Below, one piece after another: positions 26,970-36,664 of a stretch of 64,000 nucleotides of DNA (its first letter is position 1; every line of letters begins with the position of its first letter). The translations under genes were made by a program, and so were the position numbers. The notes under the pieces are model-generated. The model was not told the DNA's origin and ran no database searches. It was given only the letters and a program-made list of their open reading frames with translations. Origin of the DNA: Lamprobacter modestohalophilus (GTDB lineage: Bacteria > Pseudomonadota > Gammaproteobacteria > Chromatiales > Chromatiaceae); contig NZ_NRRY01000009.1 of assembly GCF_016583905.1 (NCBI RefSeq), positions 57,292 to 121,291 of the forward strand. The letters are read 5' to 3'.

Positions 26970-27071
26970 GGCTCTTGGTCAGCGCGGGCTCTTGGTCAGC
27001 GCGGGCTCTTGGTCAGCGCGGGCTCTTGATCAGTGGGGCTCTTGATCAGTGGGGCTCTTGATCGGTCAGCG
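26970..27071. repeat. six-unit tandem repeat in the fliE/fliF divergent intergenic region
   Basis: Three exact 17-bp units GGCTCTTGGTCAGCGCG (26970-27020) are followed by two exact 16-bp units GGCTCTTGATCAGTGG (27021-27052) and a diverged last unit ending at 27071. The array starts 20 bp from the fliE ATG and so lies in its leader. Units 4-6 carry GATC, two of them within the palindrome TGATCA. No spacers or cas genes are present, so it is not a CRISPR array. Confidence 0.92.
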
Positions 27072-27333
27072 TTTGTTGCTGGCGCTGAGGGTTGCACGGC
27101 TGGAGTGCGGATGATGATTTGGACTGGGCGGCGAGGTGTTGCCCATCTTCGGCATGCTTGCCTGCCTGCCTCATCAGCATGCCTGCCTCTGGCAGACCAG
27201 ACATCCACCTTCGGATGGTAGCTTAACAGCGACAGCAGACCTGGCATCGCTGCATTTAGCCGATATAATCATCGCTTTTCCAGCCTTTGCTAAAGTTTCT
27301 TCAGTCTGACACTGTTGTACTTTACACTTCTTG

Positions 27334-27348
27334 GCAAACCGGCGGCCA
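27334..27348 (-). promoter_or_regulatory. candidate sigma54 (-24/-12) promoter toward fliE
   Basis: On the reverse strand TGGCCGCCGGTTTGC has the -24 GG and -12 GC at the required spacing and matches TGGC-N7-TTGC well. On the forward strand the same DNA reads TGGCAAACCGGCGGC, also GG-N10-GC, which could serve fliF about 100 nt downstream. Flagellar class II genes use sigma54 in several gammaproteobacteria. The distance to fliE (about 380 nt) is long. No rpoN-dependent activator is in the window. Confidence 0.35.
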
Positions 27349-27444
27349 ATCCTGGACGAACGGATGCCAACTGCGTTCACCATCTCCATGTCTCTTAACC
27401 ACGAAGCCCAGGATGGCAGCTAAAGCTCGCAACGGGAGGCGCGC

Positions 27445-29157
27445 GTGAGCGAGGAGACGCGCGTAAACGGGGAGAACAGCGGCGGCGCCGATGCCGGCGG
27501 TCCGCTGCAGCGCCTGCCTGCCCTACTGCGCGCCAACCAACCCCTTGCGCTGCTCATTGCTGGCGCCGCCTTGGTGGCGGTAGTGACGGCGCTCTTTCTG
27601 TGGACGCGAGCGCCGGACTATCGGGTGCTGTTCAGCAATCTGAGCGAGGCGGACGGCGGGCGCATCATTAGCGAGCTGGATACACGGCAGGTGCCGTATC
27701 AGTTCAGCCAGGGTGGCCAGGCGCTGTTGGTGCCAGCCGATCAGGTGCACAGTCTGCGCCTGCAACTGGCGGAGCAAGGGCTGCCGCGCGGCGGTAATGT
27801 CGGCTTCGAGCTGATGGATACGCAGGCGTTTGGCATCAGCCAGTTTGCCGAGCAGGTGAATTTTCAGCGCTCGCTAGAAGGCGAGTTGTCGCGCTCGATC
27901 GAGTCGCTGGGGGCGGTGGAAGAGGCGCGCGTGCATCTGGCGATGGCGCGGCCCTCGGTGTTTGTGCGTGAGCGTGAGCCGGCCAAGGCCTCGGTGGTGC
28001 TGACGCTGTTTGGCGGGCGCTCGCTGAGCGAGGAGCAGGTCAGCGCGATTCGGCATCTGGTGGCCAGCAGCGTGCCGGAGCTGTCGGCAGATGAGGTGAC
28101 CATCGTCGATCAGCGCGGGCAGATGCTGTCGCAGGACCCGAAACCAAACGACCTAGACGCCACACTGCTGATCTATCGGGATGAGGTTGAGCGCGCTTAT
28201 CAGCGACGCATCGAGAACATTCTCGCGCCCATCTTTGGCCGCGACCGGGTGCGGGCACAGGTCTCGGCGCAGATCGACTTTTCCCAGCGCGAGGAGACCT
28301 CTGAGCGCTTCGCGCCGAATCAGGCGCCAAATGAGGCGGCGGTCCGCAGTCGCCAATCGAACCTTAGCTATAATGGTGATGAGGAGTCTGCGGGCGGGAT
28401 TCCGGGTGCACTCAGCAATTCGCCGCCCGGCGTCGCGGGTTCGCCAATCGAGCTGCCACTGCCGGATGACGCCGATGCGGACCAAGCCAACGACGAAGAC
28501 GCCGCACCACCCAAGGAGCCCATCTCCCTGGAGCGCGATGATGTCGTCAACTTCGAAGTTGACCGCAGCGTCGCGCATGTGCGTAAAGAGCGCGGCATAA
28601 TTGAGCGTGTCTCGGCGGCAGTGGTGGTGGACTATCGGATCGAGCGCAACGATGCAGGCGAGCTCGAGTCAGTCGCACTGAGCGCGGAGGAGTTAGAGCA
28701 GGTCGCGAGTCTGGCACGCCAGGCGATCGGCTTCTCGGCAGAGCGCGGCGACTCCATCGAGGTGGTGAACAGCCCATTCAGCCGCTTCGACGCAGAGGCA
28801 GACATGGCATGGTGGCAAGATCCTGAGCTGATCAAGGTGATGACGCTCATTGGCGAGCCACTGATGTGGTTTATCGTGCTGCTGTTCGGCTACCTGCTCG
28901 TGCTGCGGCCGTTTATTAAGCACCATACACGCCCGCCGGAGCTGGCAGCGGCGACCCCGGAAGGTCTGAATGTGGAAGTCGGCGATGAAGAAGGCGCCGA
29001 GGGTGCATTCGAAGACGACGAAGAACCTTACCAAAGGCCGCGCCGTAACAAGGCGTTAGGGTATCAGCAAAAACTCGCTGAGCTGCGACAAACAGCGCGT
29101 GAGAATCCGCATATCGTGGCGCTGATAGTGCGCAACTGGCTAAAGAATGAGCAATGA
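27445..29157 (+). CDS. fliF: flagellar MS-ring protein FliF
   Basis: A 570-residue inner-membrane protein that forms the MS ring. A first transmembrane helix lies at about residues 33-54 (PLALLIAGAALVAVVTALFL) and a second at about 470-490 (LMWFIVLLFGYLLVLRPF). Between them is the ring-building region with LFSNLSEADGGRIISELD, ARVHLAMARPSVFVRE and DEVTIVDQRGQMLSQ. The C-terminal cytoplasmic tail (EDDEEPYQRPRR onward, ending IVALIVRNWLKNEQ) is the FliG-binding part. GTG 27445 is preceded by GGGAGG. It overlaps fliG by 11 nt and begins the fliFGHIJK operon. Confidence 0.97.
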   Translation: MSEETRVNGENSGGADAGGPLQRLPALLRANQPLALLIAGAALVAVVTALFLWTRAPDYRVLFSNLSEADGGRIISELDTRQVPYQFSQGGQALLVPADQVHSLRLQLAEQGLPRGGNVGFELMDTQAFGISQFAEQVNFQRSLEGELSRSIESLGAVEEARVHLAMARPSVFVREREPAKASVVLTLFGGRSLSEEQVSAIRHLVASSVPELSADEVTIVDQRGQMLSQDPKPNDLDATLLIYRDEVERAYQRRIENILAPIFGRDRVRAQVSAQIDFSQREETSERFAPNQAPNEAAVRSRQSNLSYNGDEESAGGIPGALSNSPPGVAGSPIELPLPDDADADQANDEDAAPPKEPISLERDDVVNFEVDRSVAHVRKERGIIERVSAAVVVDYRIERNDAGELESVALSAEELEQVASLARQAIGFSAERGDSIEVVNSPFSRFDAEADMAWWQDPELIKVMTLIGEPLMWFIVLLFGYLLVLRPFIKHHTRPPELAAATPEGLNVEVGDEEGAEGAFEDDEEPYQRPRRNKALGYQQKLAELRQTARENPHIVALIVRNWLKNEQ

Positions 29158-30178
29158 ACAGATGGACGCGAATTCCAAGGCCATCCTCGACAAAATGAGC
29201 GGCGCGCGGCGCAGCGCGATTCTGATGCTGGCGCTCGATGACGAGAGCGCTGCTGAGGTGTTCAAGCGGATGGCGCCACAGGAAGTGCAAGAGGTCAGCA
29301 CGGAGATGACCAAACTCGACCAGGTTTCGCACGCGGAGATGAACGCGGTCTTGGATGCGTTCCAGAACGAACAGGAGGAGTTTGTCGCGCTAAACCTGAA
29401 CTCGAGTGATCATATCCGTTCAGTACTGAGCATGGCGTTGGGCGAGGAACGCGCCGCAAGCTTGCTCGAGGACATCTTCGAGCACAAGGGCGGCTCTGGC
29501 ATCGATTCGCTGAATCTGATGGAGGCGTCGATGGTCTCGGAGCTGATCCGTGACGAGCATCCGCAGATCATTGCCACGGTACTCGTGCATCTTGAGCGGC
29601 GCCAGGCGGCGGCGGTGCTGGAGTTGTTCGATGATAAGCTGCGCAACGATGTGGTGCTGCGGATCGCGACCTTTAGCGGTGTGCAGCCGGCGGCGCTACA
29701 AGAACTCACCGAGGTACTCACTGGCATGCTTGACGGTCAGACGCTGAAGCGCAGCAAGATGGGTGGCGTACGCACAGCAGCCGAGATCCTGAATATGATG
29801 AACACGACTCAGGAGGAGGCGGCGATCGAGACCGTGCGCGCACACAGCGAGGATCTGGCACAGAAGATCATCGACGAGATGTTCCTGTTCGAGAACCTCA
29901 TCGAGCTGGACGATCGCAGTATCCAGCTGTTGCTGAAGGAGATCGATACCGACAGCCTGGTGGTGGCCTTGAAGGGCGCGCCGGAGAATCTGGTCGAGGC
30001 CTTCTTGCGCAACATGTCGTCGCGTGCATCGGAGATGATCCGCGAGGACATGGAGGCCCGCGGCCCGATGCGCGTGTCGCAGGTAGAGGCCGAGCAAAAG
30101 GCGATTCTGCAGGTCGCGCGCCGACTCTCAGAGAGCGGCGAGATCATCATTGGCGGCGCCGACGACAACTATGTCTGA
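29147..30178 (+). CDS. fliG: flagellar motor switch protein FliG
   Basis: A 343-residue C-ring protein. The N-terminal domain (SGARRSAILMLALDDESAAE) binds FliF. The middle domain holds the EHPQ motif (DEHPQIIATVLVHLERRQAA). The C-terminal domain contains the torque helix with MFLFENLIELDDRSIQLLLK and DSLVVALKGAPENLVEAFLR, where the charged residues that meet the stator (K, R, D, D, R pattern) are retained, including MSSRASEMIREDMEARGPMR. It sits between fliF (11-nt overlap) and fliH (8-nt overlap). Confidence 0.97.
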   Translation: MSNEQMDANSKAILDKMSGARRSAILMLALDDESAAEVFKRMAPQEVQEVSTEMTKLDQVSHAEMNAVLDAFQNEQEEFVALNLNSSDHIRSVLSMALGEERAASLLEDIFEHKGGSGIDSLNLMEASMVSELIRDEHPQIIATVLVHLERRQAAAVLELFDDKLRNDVVLRIATFSGVQPAALQELTEVLTGMLDGQTLKRSKMGGVRTAAEILNMMNTTQEEAAIETVRAHSEDLAQKIIDEMFLFENLIELDDRSIQLLLKEIDTDSLVVALKGAPENLVEAFLRNMSSRASEMIREDMEARGPMRVSQVEAEQKAILQVARRLSESGEIIIGGADDNYV

Positions 30179-31208
30179 GGCGGACGCCAAGATCACGCGC
30201 GGGCAGGATGTGCCGTGGCGGCGCTGGCAGATGACGGAGCTAGGCCCGCGGCGTGAAAAGGCTGCAGCGAACGCGCGGCCGTCTGCGGCGACGCGCTCAA
30301 CTGAGAGTGCGGCACAGCCGGGACATGGCAAGCACGGCAGCGCGAGCGCGAGTCCACCGAAGGCTGAGACGCCAACGGCACCGGTGTCGCGGAAAGCGCA
30401 ACCGGAGGAACAACAGAAGGAGCAACAGAAGCAGCCGCAAAAGGGACCGCAGCAGGCGGCTGAGAAGCCCAAACGAGGACGCCCGACGGACGCGCAGAAG
30501 AAGGCACTGGATGCCGAGCGCAAGCAAGTACAGGAGGCGGCGCGTAAAGAAGGCCATGCTGCGGGCCTCAAGGCCGGCCAGGCCGAGGGCTATGCGAAGG
30601 GCTTGGAGGAAGGCCGCAAGGCGGCGCGCGAAGAGTTGGAGCAGCAGATCACCGAGACGCTGAAGCCGGTGCGAAATCTTGCGCTGCAGTTTAGCGACGC
30701 GCTGGCACTCCTGAATGACGAGATGGCGAAAGACTTGGTTGAGCTAGCGCTCGCCACCGGCCGCCATTTGGCCGGCGAGGCGCTGGATGCGAACCCGACG
30801 CAGGTCGTTGATCTGGTTCGAGGGCTCTTGCATAGCGAGCCTGCCATGCATGGAAAGCCGCGGCTGTGGCTGCATCCTCGGGATTATGATCTGGTGAACA
30901 AGTATCTGGGCCAGGAGCTGGCGGCGGCCGGCTGGGCGCTGCAGCCGGATGATCAGGTGAGCCGCGGCGGCTGCCGCGTGACCAGTGGCACGGGTGAGTT
31001 GGATGCGACTTGGGAATCACGCTGGCACACCGTTCGCCAGCAGGTGCGAAGCCGCCGCTCAGCCAGCGAGCAAACCGCCGCCTCGCAAGCGCTGCTCGAC
31101 GCCGCTGAGGCAGCAGCCGTCGAGCCGGACGAGGCGCCTGGCTCACCGGCGGCTGAAGGGTCACCGGTGGCTGAAGGGCCTCAGACGCAGCCGCAGGCCG
31201 ACGAATGA
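30171..31208 (+). CDS. fliH: flagellar export ATPase regulator FliH
   Basis: About 345 residues. The central [20 protein letters not shown] is the GxxxG helix repeat characteristic of FliH, followed by the stalk-like region and a C-terminal domain ([20 protein letters not shown]) that binds FliI. FliH tethers FliI to FliN at the C-ring. The N-terminal 110 residues are a low-complexity Gln/Lys/Ala-rich tract ([17 protein letters not shown]), and the C-terminus has a duplicated [12 protein letters not shown] motif, making it longer than E. coli FliH (about 230). ATG 30171 is chosen over 30150 since it yields the usual short overlap with fliG. Confidence 0.92.
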   Translation: MSEADAKITRGQDVPWRRWQMTELGPRREKAAANARPSAATRSTESAAQPGHGKHGSASASPPKAETPTAPVSRKAQPEEQQKEQQKQPQKGPQQAAEKPKRGRPTDAQKKALDAERKQVQEAARKEGHAAGLKAGQAEGYAKGLEEGRKAAREELEQQITETLKPVRNLALQFSDALALLNDEMAKDLVELALATGRHLAGEALDANPTQVVDLVRGLLHSEPAMHGKPRLWLHPRDYDLVNKYLGQELAAAGWALQPDDQVSRGGCRVTSGTGELDATWESRWHTVRQQVRSRRSASEQTAASQALLDAAEAAAVEPDEAPGSPAAEGSPVAEGPQTQPQADE

Positions 31209-32590
31209 GCGCAGTTGTCGAGAATCCGCACACTCAGCGCTGGCATCAGTCGCTGCACCAGGTGCGCGGGCGCATCGAGATCATCCCGCCGTGGCGGACC
31301 AGTGGGCGCGTCATGCGCGCGACCGGCATGATCATCGAGACGGTTGGGCTGCAGGTCCCGCTGGGTGGCGGCTGTTTGATCGAACTGCCCTCCCCTTTCG
31401 GTGAAGATGAGCCGCGCTTTGCCGAGGCAGAGGTGGTTGGATTCTCGGACGAGAAGCTGTTCCTGATGCCGCTGGCAGGAATCACGGGCCTGCAGCCCGG
31501 GGCGCGCGTATTTGCGCTAGGCGAAGGGACGCGCGGCAGTGCGCGCCGGTTTCCGTTGGGCGAGACGCTGCTGGGGCGGGTCGTCGATGGCAACGGCGAA
31601 CCACTGGACGGACTCGATGCACTGGATGACGCACCCCACGGGCATCTGACGGTACCGCCGCTGAACCCGCTGCTGCGGGCGCCCATCAACGAACAGATTG
31701 ATGTGGGCATCCGTGCAATCAATGCGCTGTTGAGCGTCGGTCGCGGCCAACGCATGGGGCTCTTCGCGGGCTCCGGTGTCGGCAAGTCGGTGCTGCTTGG
31801 GATGATGGCCCGCTATACCCGTGCTGACGTCATTGTGGTGGGGCTCATCGGCGAGCGCGGCCGTGAGGTGCAGGACTTCATCGATAATATTCTGGGCGAG
31901 CAGGGCCGGCGCCGGGCGGTGGTGGTCGCCGCGCCGGCCGACACCTCGCCGCTGCAACGGTTGCAGGGGGCGGCGTACGCGACGCGACTGGCCGAGTGGT
32001 TCCGCGATCAAGGACTGGCGGTGTTGTTGATCATGGACTCATTGACTCGCTACGCGATGGCACAACGTGAGATCGCCTTGGCGGTGGGTGAGCCACCGGC
32101 GACCAAAGGTTATCCGCCTTCGGTGTTTGCAAAGCTGCCGCATCTGGTCGAGCGCGCTGGGAACGCGACCCGAGGGGGCGGCTCGATCACGGCCTTCTAT
32201 ACCGTACTGACTGAAGGCGACGATCAGCAGGACCCGATTGCAGACTCGGCGCGCGCGATCCTGGATGGACATATCGTGCTCTCGCGTGCGCTCGCGGATG
32301 CGGGGCACTACCCGGCGATCGATATCGAGGCGTCGATCAGTCGCGCGATGACGGCCATTGTCGATGAGCCACAGCAACGCCAGGCGCAACGATTTAAACA
32401 ATTGTTCTCGCGCTACCAGCGCAATCGGGATCTAATCAGTGTCGGCGCCTACAGTCCAGGCCATGACCCGGGACTTGATGAAGCTGTGCAGCGGTATCCT
32501 CAGCTTGAGGGCTTTTTGCAACAGGGCATCGAAGAGGCCGCCAGCGTATCGGACGCCCGACAGGCGCTGGCAGCAGCAGTAGGACAATAA
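31205..32590 (+). CDS. fliI: flagellum-specific ATPase FliI
   Basis: A 461-residue F1-beta-like ATPase that powers unfolding and loading of export substrates. Walker A is [20 protein letters not shown], Walker B is around [20 protein letters not shown], and the catalytic glutamate lies in [36 protein letters not shown] and [15 protein letters not shown] are also diagnostic for FliI/YscN. The ATG overlaps the fliH stop (ATGA). It is 12 nt upstream of fliJ, whose product completes the ATPase complex as the central stalk. Confidence 0.97.
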   Translation: MSAVVENPHTQRWHQSLHQVRGRIEIIPPWRTSGRVMRATGMIIETVGLQVPLGGGCLIELPSPFGEDEPRFAEAEVVGFSDEKLFLMPLAGITGLQPGARVFALGEGTRGSARRFPLGETLLGRVVDGNGEPLDGLDALDDAPHGHLTVPPLNPLLRAPINEQIDVGIRAINALLSVGRGQRMGLFAGSGVGKSVLLGMMARYTRADVIVVGLIGERGREVQDFIDNILGEQGRRRAVVVAAPADTSPLQRLQGAAYATRLAEWFRDQGLAVLLIMDSLTRYAMAQREIALAVGEPPATKGYPPSVFAKLPHLVERAGNATRGGGSITAFYTVLTEGDDQQDPIADSARAILDGHIVLSRALADAGHYPAIDIEASISRAMTAIVDEPQQRQAQRFKQLFSRYQRNRDLISVGAYSPGHDPGLDEAVQRYPQLEGFLQQGIEEAASVSDARQALAAAVGQ

Positions 32591-32602
32591 TGGAGGAGAT
32601 TG

Positions 32603-33061
32603 ATGGCAGAGCAATCGCCACTTGATATGTTAACGGAACTCGCCCGCGAGGCACGCGATCGGGCCGGGCAGGCCTTGGCTAGCGAGCGAAACAATGAGCG
32701 TATGGTCGCGCAGCAGTTAGAGTCACTCGGCACCTATCGCGCAGAGTATGCGCAGCGCCTGCAGAAGGCGATGTGCGAAGGGATCGACCCCGCTACAATG
32801 CAGAATTATCAGCAATTTCTGAGCGCGCTAGACGACGCCCTAACACGCGCCAAACAAGCCTTGGCGGCGCAGCAGCAGCGAGTGTTGAAGACACAAAAAC
32901 AATGGCAGAATGAGCAGTGTCGGCTATCCTCATATAATACATTGACCGCTCGACGTGCCATGCAAGAGCAGATTGCGGAAAATCGCCGAGAGCAGCGCCT
33001 AAATGACGAGCTCGTCACAAACCGCGAGGTGCGGCGTCGGTTACAACAGCAAGATGCCTGA
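32603..33061 (+). CDS. fliJ: flagellar export chaperone/stalk protein FliJ
   Basis: A 152-residue, almost entirely alpha-helical, charged coiled-coil protein with no membrane segment. It starts MAEQSPLDMLTELAREARD and ends DELVTNREVRRRLQQQDA; the C-terminal helix with NREVRRR resembles FliJ. FliJ occupies the pore of the FliI hexamer and recycles chaperones. ATG 32603 is well supported by GGAGGAG at 32592-32598. Its place between fliI and fliK is the standard order, which strengthens a call that sequence alone leaves moderate. Confidence 0.9.
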   Translation: MAEQSPLDMLTELAREARDRAGQALASERNNERMVAQQLESLGTYRAEYAQRLQKAMCEGIDPATMQNYQQFLSALDDALTRAKQALAAQQQRVLKTQKQWQNEQCRLSSYNTLTARRAMQEQIAENRREQRLNDELVTNREVRRRLQQQDA

Positions 33062-33197
33062 GCCAAGCTAAGACGCATGGCGCGTCACCACCCTGGCAGA
33101 TGAATCGAGCGAGATTCACGTTAGGGCGGAAGGCTCAGCGTCACGCATTGTCGCGCATTGCGTGACGGAATTCAGAGTGCTCACGGGGAATGCCCTA

Positions 33198-34967
33198 ATG
33201 GATATTCAGCAGCTTCTTGCCACAGCTACCAACCAGGCGTCGACGACAAAACCGACGCCAGGCTCTGGGCTGCCTGGAATATTCGCGCAACACATGGCGC
33301 TGGCGGGGCTGCGACCAGATGCGGCCCTGACAGAGGCCGCTGCGGGGAGCAAAGGCGAGGGCCTGAGCGCTTTTTCTAGCTTGATGGGCGACCAACCATT
33401 CGGCAGTACCGTCGCGGCAGAAGACGCGGCCAAGGGCTTCGCCGCATTATGGCGAGACGCTTGGAGGCAAGGCGCGGACACAGAGGGCGCGGACACTGAG
33501 CTGGCACAGCTAACAGCGTCGATAACTGAGGTTTTGCAGCAAGCGGCTGAAGGCGAAACGCTCGCGTCCGAGATTGGCGAGCTGATGCAGCAGCTGCCCG
33601 CCGGCGCGCGCGAGGAGCTCGTTGCTCAAATGGAGGAGCTGTTCACTCAACTGACCGAGCACCTCTTGCCCGAGCAAAGCGCGCAGCTGATTGCTGAGTT
33701 CACCGAACAACTCCCACCAGAGGCGAGCGAGCAGCTATTCGCCCGACTCAGCGAGCAGCTGTCATCCGAAGAGCAAGCGCAGCTAGTTGCACAGCTCACG
33801 ACACAGCTACCCGCCGCTGAGCGCGGGGCCATGCTCGACGCGTTGATCCAAGACCTGCCCACCGCACAACGCGAATCATTCTTAGCGCAGCTGACTGCAC
33901 AACTCTCTCCCAAGGCGAGTGAGCAACTGCTCGCACAGCTGACGGCGCAGTTGCCCGCTGCTCAACGCGAGGCGCTGCTCACCGACTTGAGTGGACGCCT
34001 CACGCCCGAGGCGCGCACGGCAGCCCTCAGCGACTGGACACAGCGTCTGTTATCGCCAGAACGGTTGCAACTGATCAGAGAAGTCGCCACCCTGGCTGGC
34101 CCGATCGCTGCGCAGACGCGCGAGACTGTGCTGGCAAACGGAGCTGTTTTAGCGGCAGCGCAGCCTGGAGCTGAGCAGGCGGCGCGAGCAGCACTTTCAG
34201 AGCCCAACTCGATGCGCACCCGGCTCCGGGTCGATGAACGCCTAGGAATGGCTTCGCAAACGAGTTGGGAGCGAGCGAGCGCCTCAGCCGAAGCGCTGCG
34301 CGCCGTCGTCGAGATCAGCACAACAGCACAAGCTGCGAGAGAACCTTTAGCCCCTTCTCTGCGCGAGCTTCTCGGGCTTAACCTCATGGATCGGCAAGGA
34401 TTTATCCCACAACAGCCCGGCGGTACGGCTGGCGCCGATAGTCTCTCAGGCTTGGGCATTGCGGGCAGCGGGCTTGCATCCTATGGCGCCATTGCTGGAA
34501 ATCAAGTTGGCACCGCATCCGCAGCACCAGGCATGAGCGCACCGCTGTATAGTGCAGCATGGCCTCAACAATTGGGCCAACAGCTATTGGTACTGAGTCA
34601 GCGCGGTGGTGACCAGCACGCAGAGCTTCGCCTCAATCCCCCTGACCTTGGCCCGTTGACGGTCTCTTTGAAGGTCGGAGAACAAGGAACACAAATCCAG
34701 TTTCTCGCAGCAAATGCGCTGGTACGGAGCGCCGTCGAGCAAGCGATTCCTCAACTTCGCGAGGCACTGGCTGAGCAGGGAATCACTCTTGGCGAAACCT
34801 CTGTGGGTGAGCAGCGCCAAGAGGCTGAGCAAGGCTTTGCGGGAGACGGAACGCAGCAACAATCACTTGCGAGCGGAGCACTTCAAGGCGCGGGGGAGGC
34901 TGAGCTTACAGGCTCGCCGACAAGAATCGACACTAGCCTTGATGGTCGAGTGGATATCTACGCCTGA
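33198..34967 (+). CDS. fliK: flagellar hook-length control protein FliK with a 16-residue repeat ruler
   Basis: About 589 residues. The C-terminal domain (about 455-560: QHAELRLNPPDLGPLTVSLK, then FLAANALVRSAVEQAIPQLR) is the Flg_hook domain that switches FlhB specificity. Residues of about 128-296 consist of roughly ten imperfect 16-residue units of the type LTAQLPAAQREALLTD, predicted helical. FliK acts as a secreted molecular ruler, so this part may set ruler length. ATG 33198 is chosen (GGGGAA 7 nt upstream); GTG 33162 is an alternative. The gene ends the fliF-K block; 133 nt separate it from fliL. Confidence 0.93.
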   Translation: MDIQQLLATATNQASTTKPTPGSGLPGIFAQHMALAGLRPDAALTEAAAGSKGEGLSAFSSLMGDQPFGSTVAAEDAAKGFAALWRDAWRQGADTEGADTELAQLTASITEVLQQAAEGETLASEIGELMQQLPAGAREELVAQMEELFTQLTEHLLPEQSAQLIAEFTEQLPPEASEQLFARLSEQLSSEEQAQLVAQLTTQLPAAERGAMLDALIQDLPTAQRESFLAQLTAQLSPKASEQLLAQLTAQLPAAQREALLTDLSGRLTPEARTAALSDWTQRLLSPERLQLIREVATLAGPIAAQTRETVLANGAVLAAAQPGAEQAARAALSEPNSMRTRLRVDERLGMASQTSWERASASAEALRAVVEISTTAQAAREPLAPSLRELLGLNLMDRQGFIPQQPGGTAGADSLSGLGIAGSGLASYGAIAGNQVGTASAAPGMSAPLYSAAWPQQLGQQLLVLSQRGGDQHAELRLNPPDLGPLTVSLKVGEQGTQIQFLAANALVRSAVEQAIPQLREALAEQGITLGETSVGEQRQEAEQGFAGDGTQQQSLASGALQGAGEAELTGSPTRIDTSLDGRVDIYA

Positions 34968-35100
34968 GCAACCTCACGGGACCTGAAAGGTAGCTATTCG
35001 CGATTCGTTGAACTGGGCGCTCTTGCCGCGTCTAATTTTTTGTGTCCATCGCTTTGCTCCTAAACGCTTGGGAGCGGCGACTATAGAGGTATAGGACAGA

Positions 35101-35574
35101 GTGGCAGAATCAAAAGGCGGCTCACGTAAATTATTGTGGGTTCTGATCATCCTGGTGGTGTTGTCGATCATTGCCGCAGGCATATCCGTGTATCTGACTT
35201 GGCAGTCGGAGGATGACTCACCTGCTGAGAAAAACGTCGTTACCGACCGGAGTGCGCCAATCTTTGTCAAGATCGAACCGTTCACAATCAATATAAAAAG
35301 TTCGCGTGGCGTCAGCCATTTGCTCTATGTTGGCATGTCGTTCAAGGTTAGTACTGAAGAAACACGCGATATCTTTGAAGATCATATGCCCCAAGTCCGA
35401 AGCCGCTTGTTGATGCAGCTCTCTTCGGAGCAGGTGGACGAGCTAACGAGTATCGAAGGTAAAACACAACTCGCTAACCGGCTGATCACCTCCCTTCAAG
35501 ACCCACCTCTCGCTGAATTGCAGCCCGAACTCGCAATCGAAGAAGTCTTGTTTACCGAGTTCATCGTACAATAG
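35101..35574 (+). CDS. fliL: flagellar basal body-associated protein FliL
   Basis: A 157-residue protein with one N-terminal transmembrane helix (LLWVLIILVVLSIIAAGISV) and a periplasmic stomatin-like domain: FVKIEPFTINIKSS, YVGMSFKV, DHMPQVRSRLLMQLSSEQVD, and a C-terminus ending EVLFTEFIVQ, which is typical. FliL surrounds and stabilises the stator units. GTG 35101 is the start. It opens the second operon, fliLMNOPQR, and lies 16 nt before fliM. I see no clear sigma28 or sigma54 box in the 133 nt upstream. Confidence 0.94.
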   Translation: MAESKGGSRKLLWVLIILVVLSIIAAGISVYLTWQSEDDSPAEKNVVTDRSAPIFVKIEPFTINIKSSRGVSHLLYVGMSFKVSTEETRDIFEDHMPQVRSRLLMQLSSEQVDELTSIEGKTQLANRLITSLQDPPLAELQPELAIEEVLFTEFIVQ

Positions 35575-35590
35575 GTCGCAATATCGCTTT

Positions 35591-36664
35591 ATGGCCCAAG
35601 ACGACCTACTCTCACAAGAAGAGATCGATGCCCTGCTGAAGGGCGTCAGTGGGGATGATGACAGCACCAGCAGCACGCCACCCAGCAGTGCAGCATCGCG
35701 CGCAAAACCCTACGATCCCACGACTCAGCACCGAGTCATACGCGAACGTCTCCATGCACTTGATATCATCAACGAACGTTTCGCGCGCTACTTCCGAATG
35801 GCAATCTTCAATTTCATTCGCCGCAGCTCAGATATCACAGTCGATGTCGTTCGTTATCAGAGCTATAGCAACTTCGCACGCAATGTCCCGGTACCGACGA
35901 ATATTAATATCATCTCCATGAAGCCGCTCAAAGGCTCGGCGCTTATCGTGTTCCCGCCGAATCTCGTGTTCATGGTTGTTGATAATCTGTTTGGCGGAGA
36001 CGGACGCTTTCTCACTCGATCAGAAGGGCGCGAGTTCACCAATACTGAACAGCGCATCATTCAACGCATGTTGCAGCTTGCTATCGATGCGTACAGCGAG
36101 TCTTGGAGGTCGATTTACCCCCTCGAGATCAGCTATGTGCGCAGTGAGATGCAGTCGAAGTTTGCCAACATCACGAATTCCCCGAATGAGATCGTGGTCA
36201 ACACCTCATTTAACATCGACATCGGCAACCTCGCGACCAGTTTCCAGATCTGTATTCCATTTGCGATGATCGAGCCGCTGCGCGATATCTTGAGCAATCC
36301 GCTCAAGGACGGTGCGCAGGATCCAGATAACATATGGAGCCGACGCATGGCCGGGGAGCTTCGCGAGTCGCAGATCGAGCTGGTCGCCGATCTGACCGCG
36401 ATTCCGGCTCGACTCAGCCAGGTATTGTCGCTGAAGGTCGGCGATATCCTGCCCATAGAGCTTCCAGAAACGGTACTGACCAGCGTCGATGGGATACCGG
36501 TACTCGAGTGTGCGTACGGCAGCCAGAACGAGCGACGCGCACTACGGGTCGTTCGGATGATCGACCACAACACACAGCAAGAACCGCTCGAAGCTGAGGA
36601 CGCCTTTCTCAAGCGTCGCCCAAGCCGGGCAACCCCCAGCCGCAACGAATTAAACCATGACTGA
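35591..36664 (+). CDS. fliM: flagellar motor switch protein FliM
   Basis: A 357-residue C-ring protein. The first 18 residues contain LLSQEEIDALLKGV, the conserved CheY-P binding peptide. The middle domain (HALDIINERFARYFRMAIFN, and FNIDIGNLATSFQICIPFAM) stacks on FliG, and the C-terminal SpoA domain (VADLTAIPARLSQVLSLKVG) pairs with FliN. It overlaps fliN by 8 nt. Together with CheY and CheZ further downstream it completes the reversal switch. Confidence 0.97.
   Translation: MAQDDLLSQEEIDALLKGVSGDDDSTSSTPPSSAASRAKPYDPTTQHRVIRERLHALDIINERFARYFRMAIFNFIRRSSDITVDVVRYQSYSNFARNVPVPTNINIISMKPLKGSALIVFPPNLVFMVVDNLFGGDGRFLTRSEGREFTNTEQRIIQRMLQLAIDAYSESWRSIYPLEISYVRSEMQSKFANITNSPNEIVVNTSFNIDIGNLATSFQICIPFAMIEPLRDILSNPLKDGAQDPDNIWSRRMAGELRESQIELVADLTAIPARLSQVLSLKVGDILPIELPETVLTSVDGIPVLECAYGSQNERRALRVVRMIDHNTQQEPLEAEDAFLKRRPSRATPSRNELNHD

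Noticed and set aside
26970..27071. Possible CRISPR array before fliE
   Set aside because: Units are directly adjacent with no spacers, are only 16-17 bp, and no cas gene is near.
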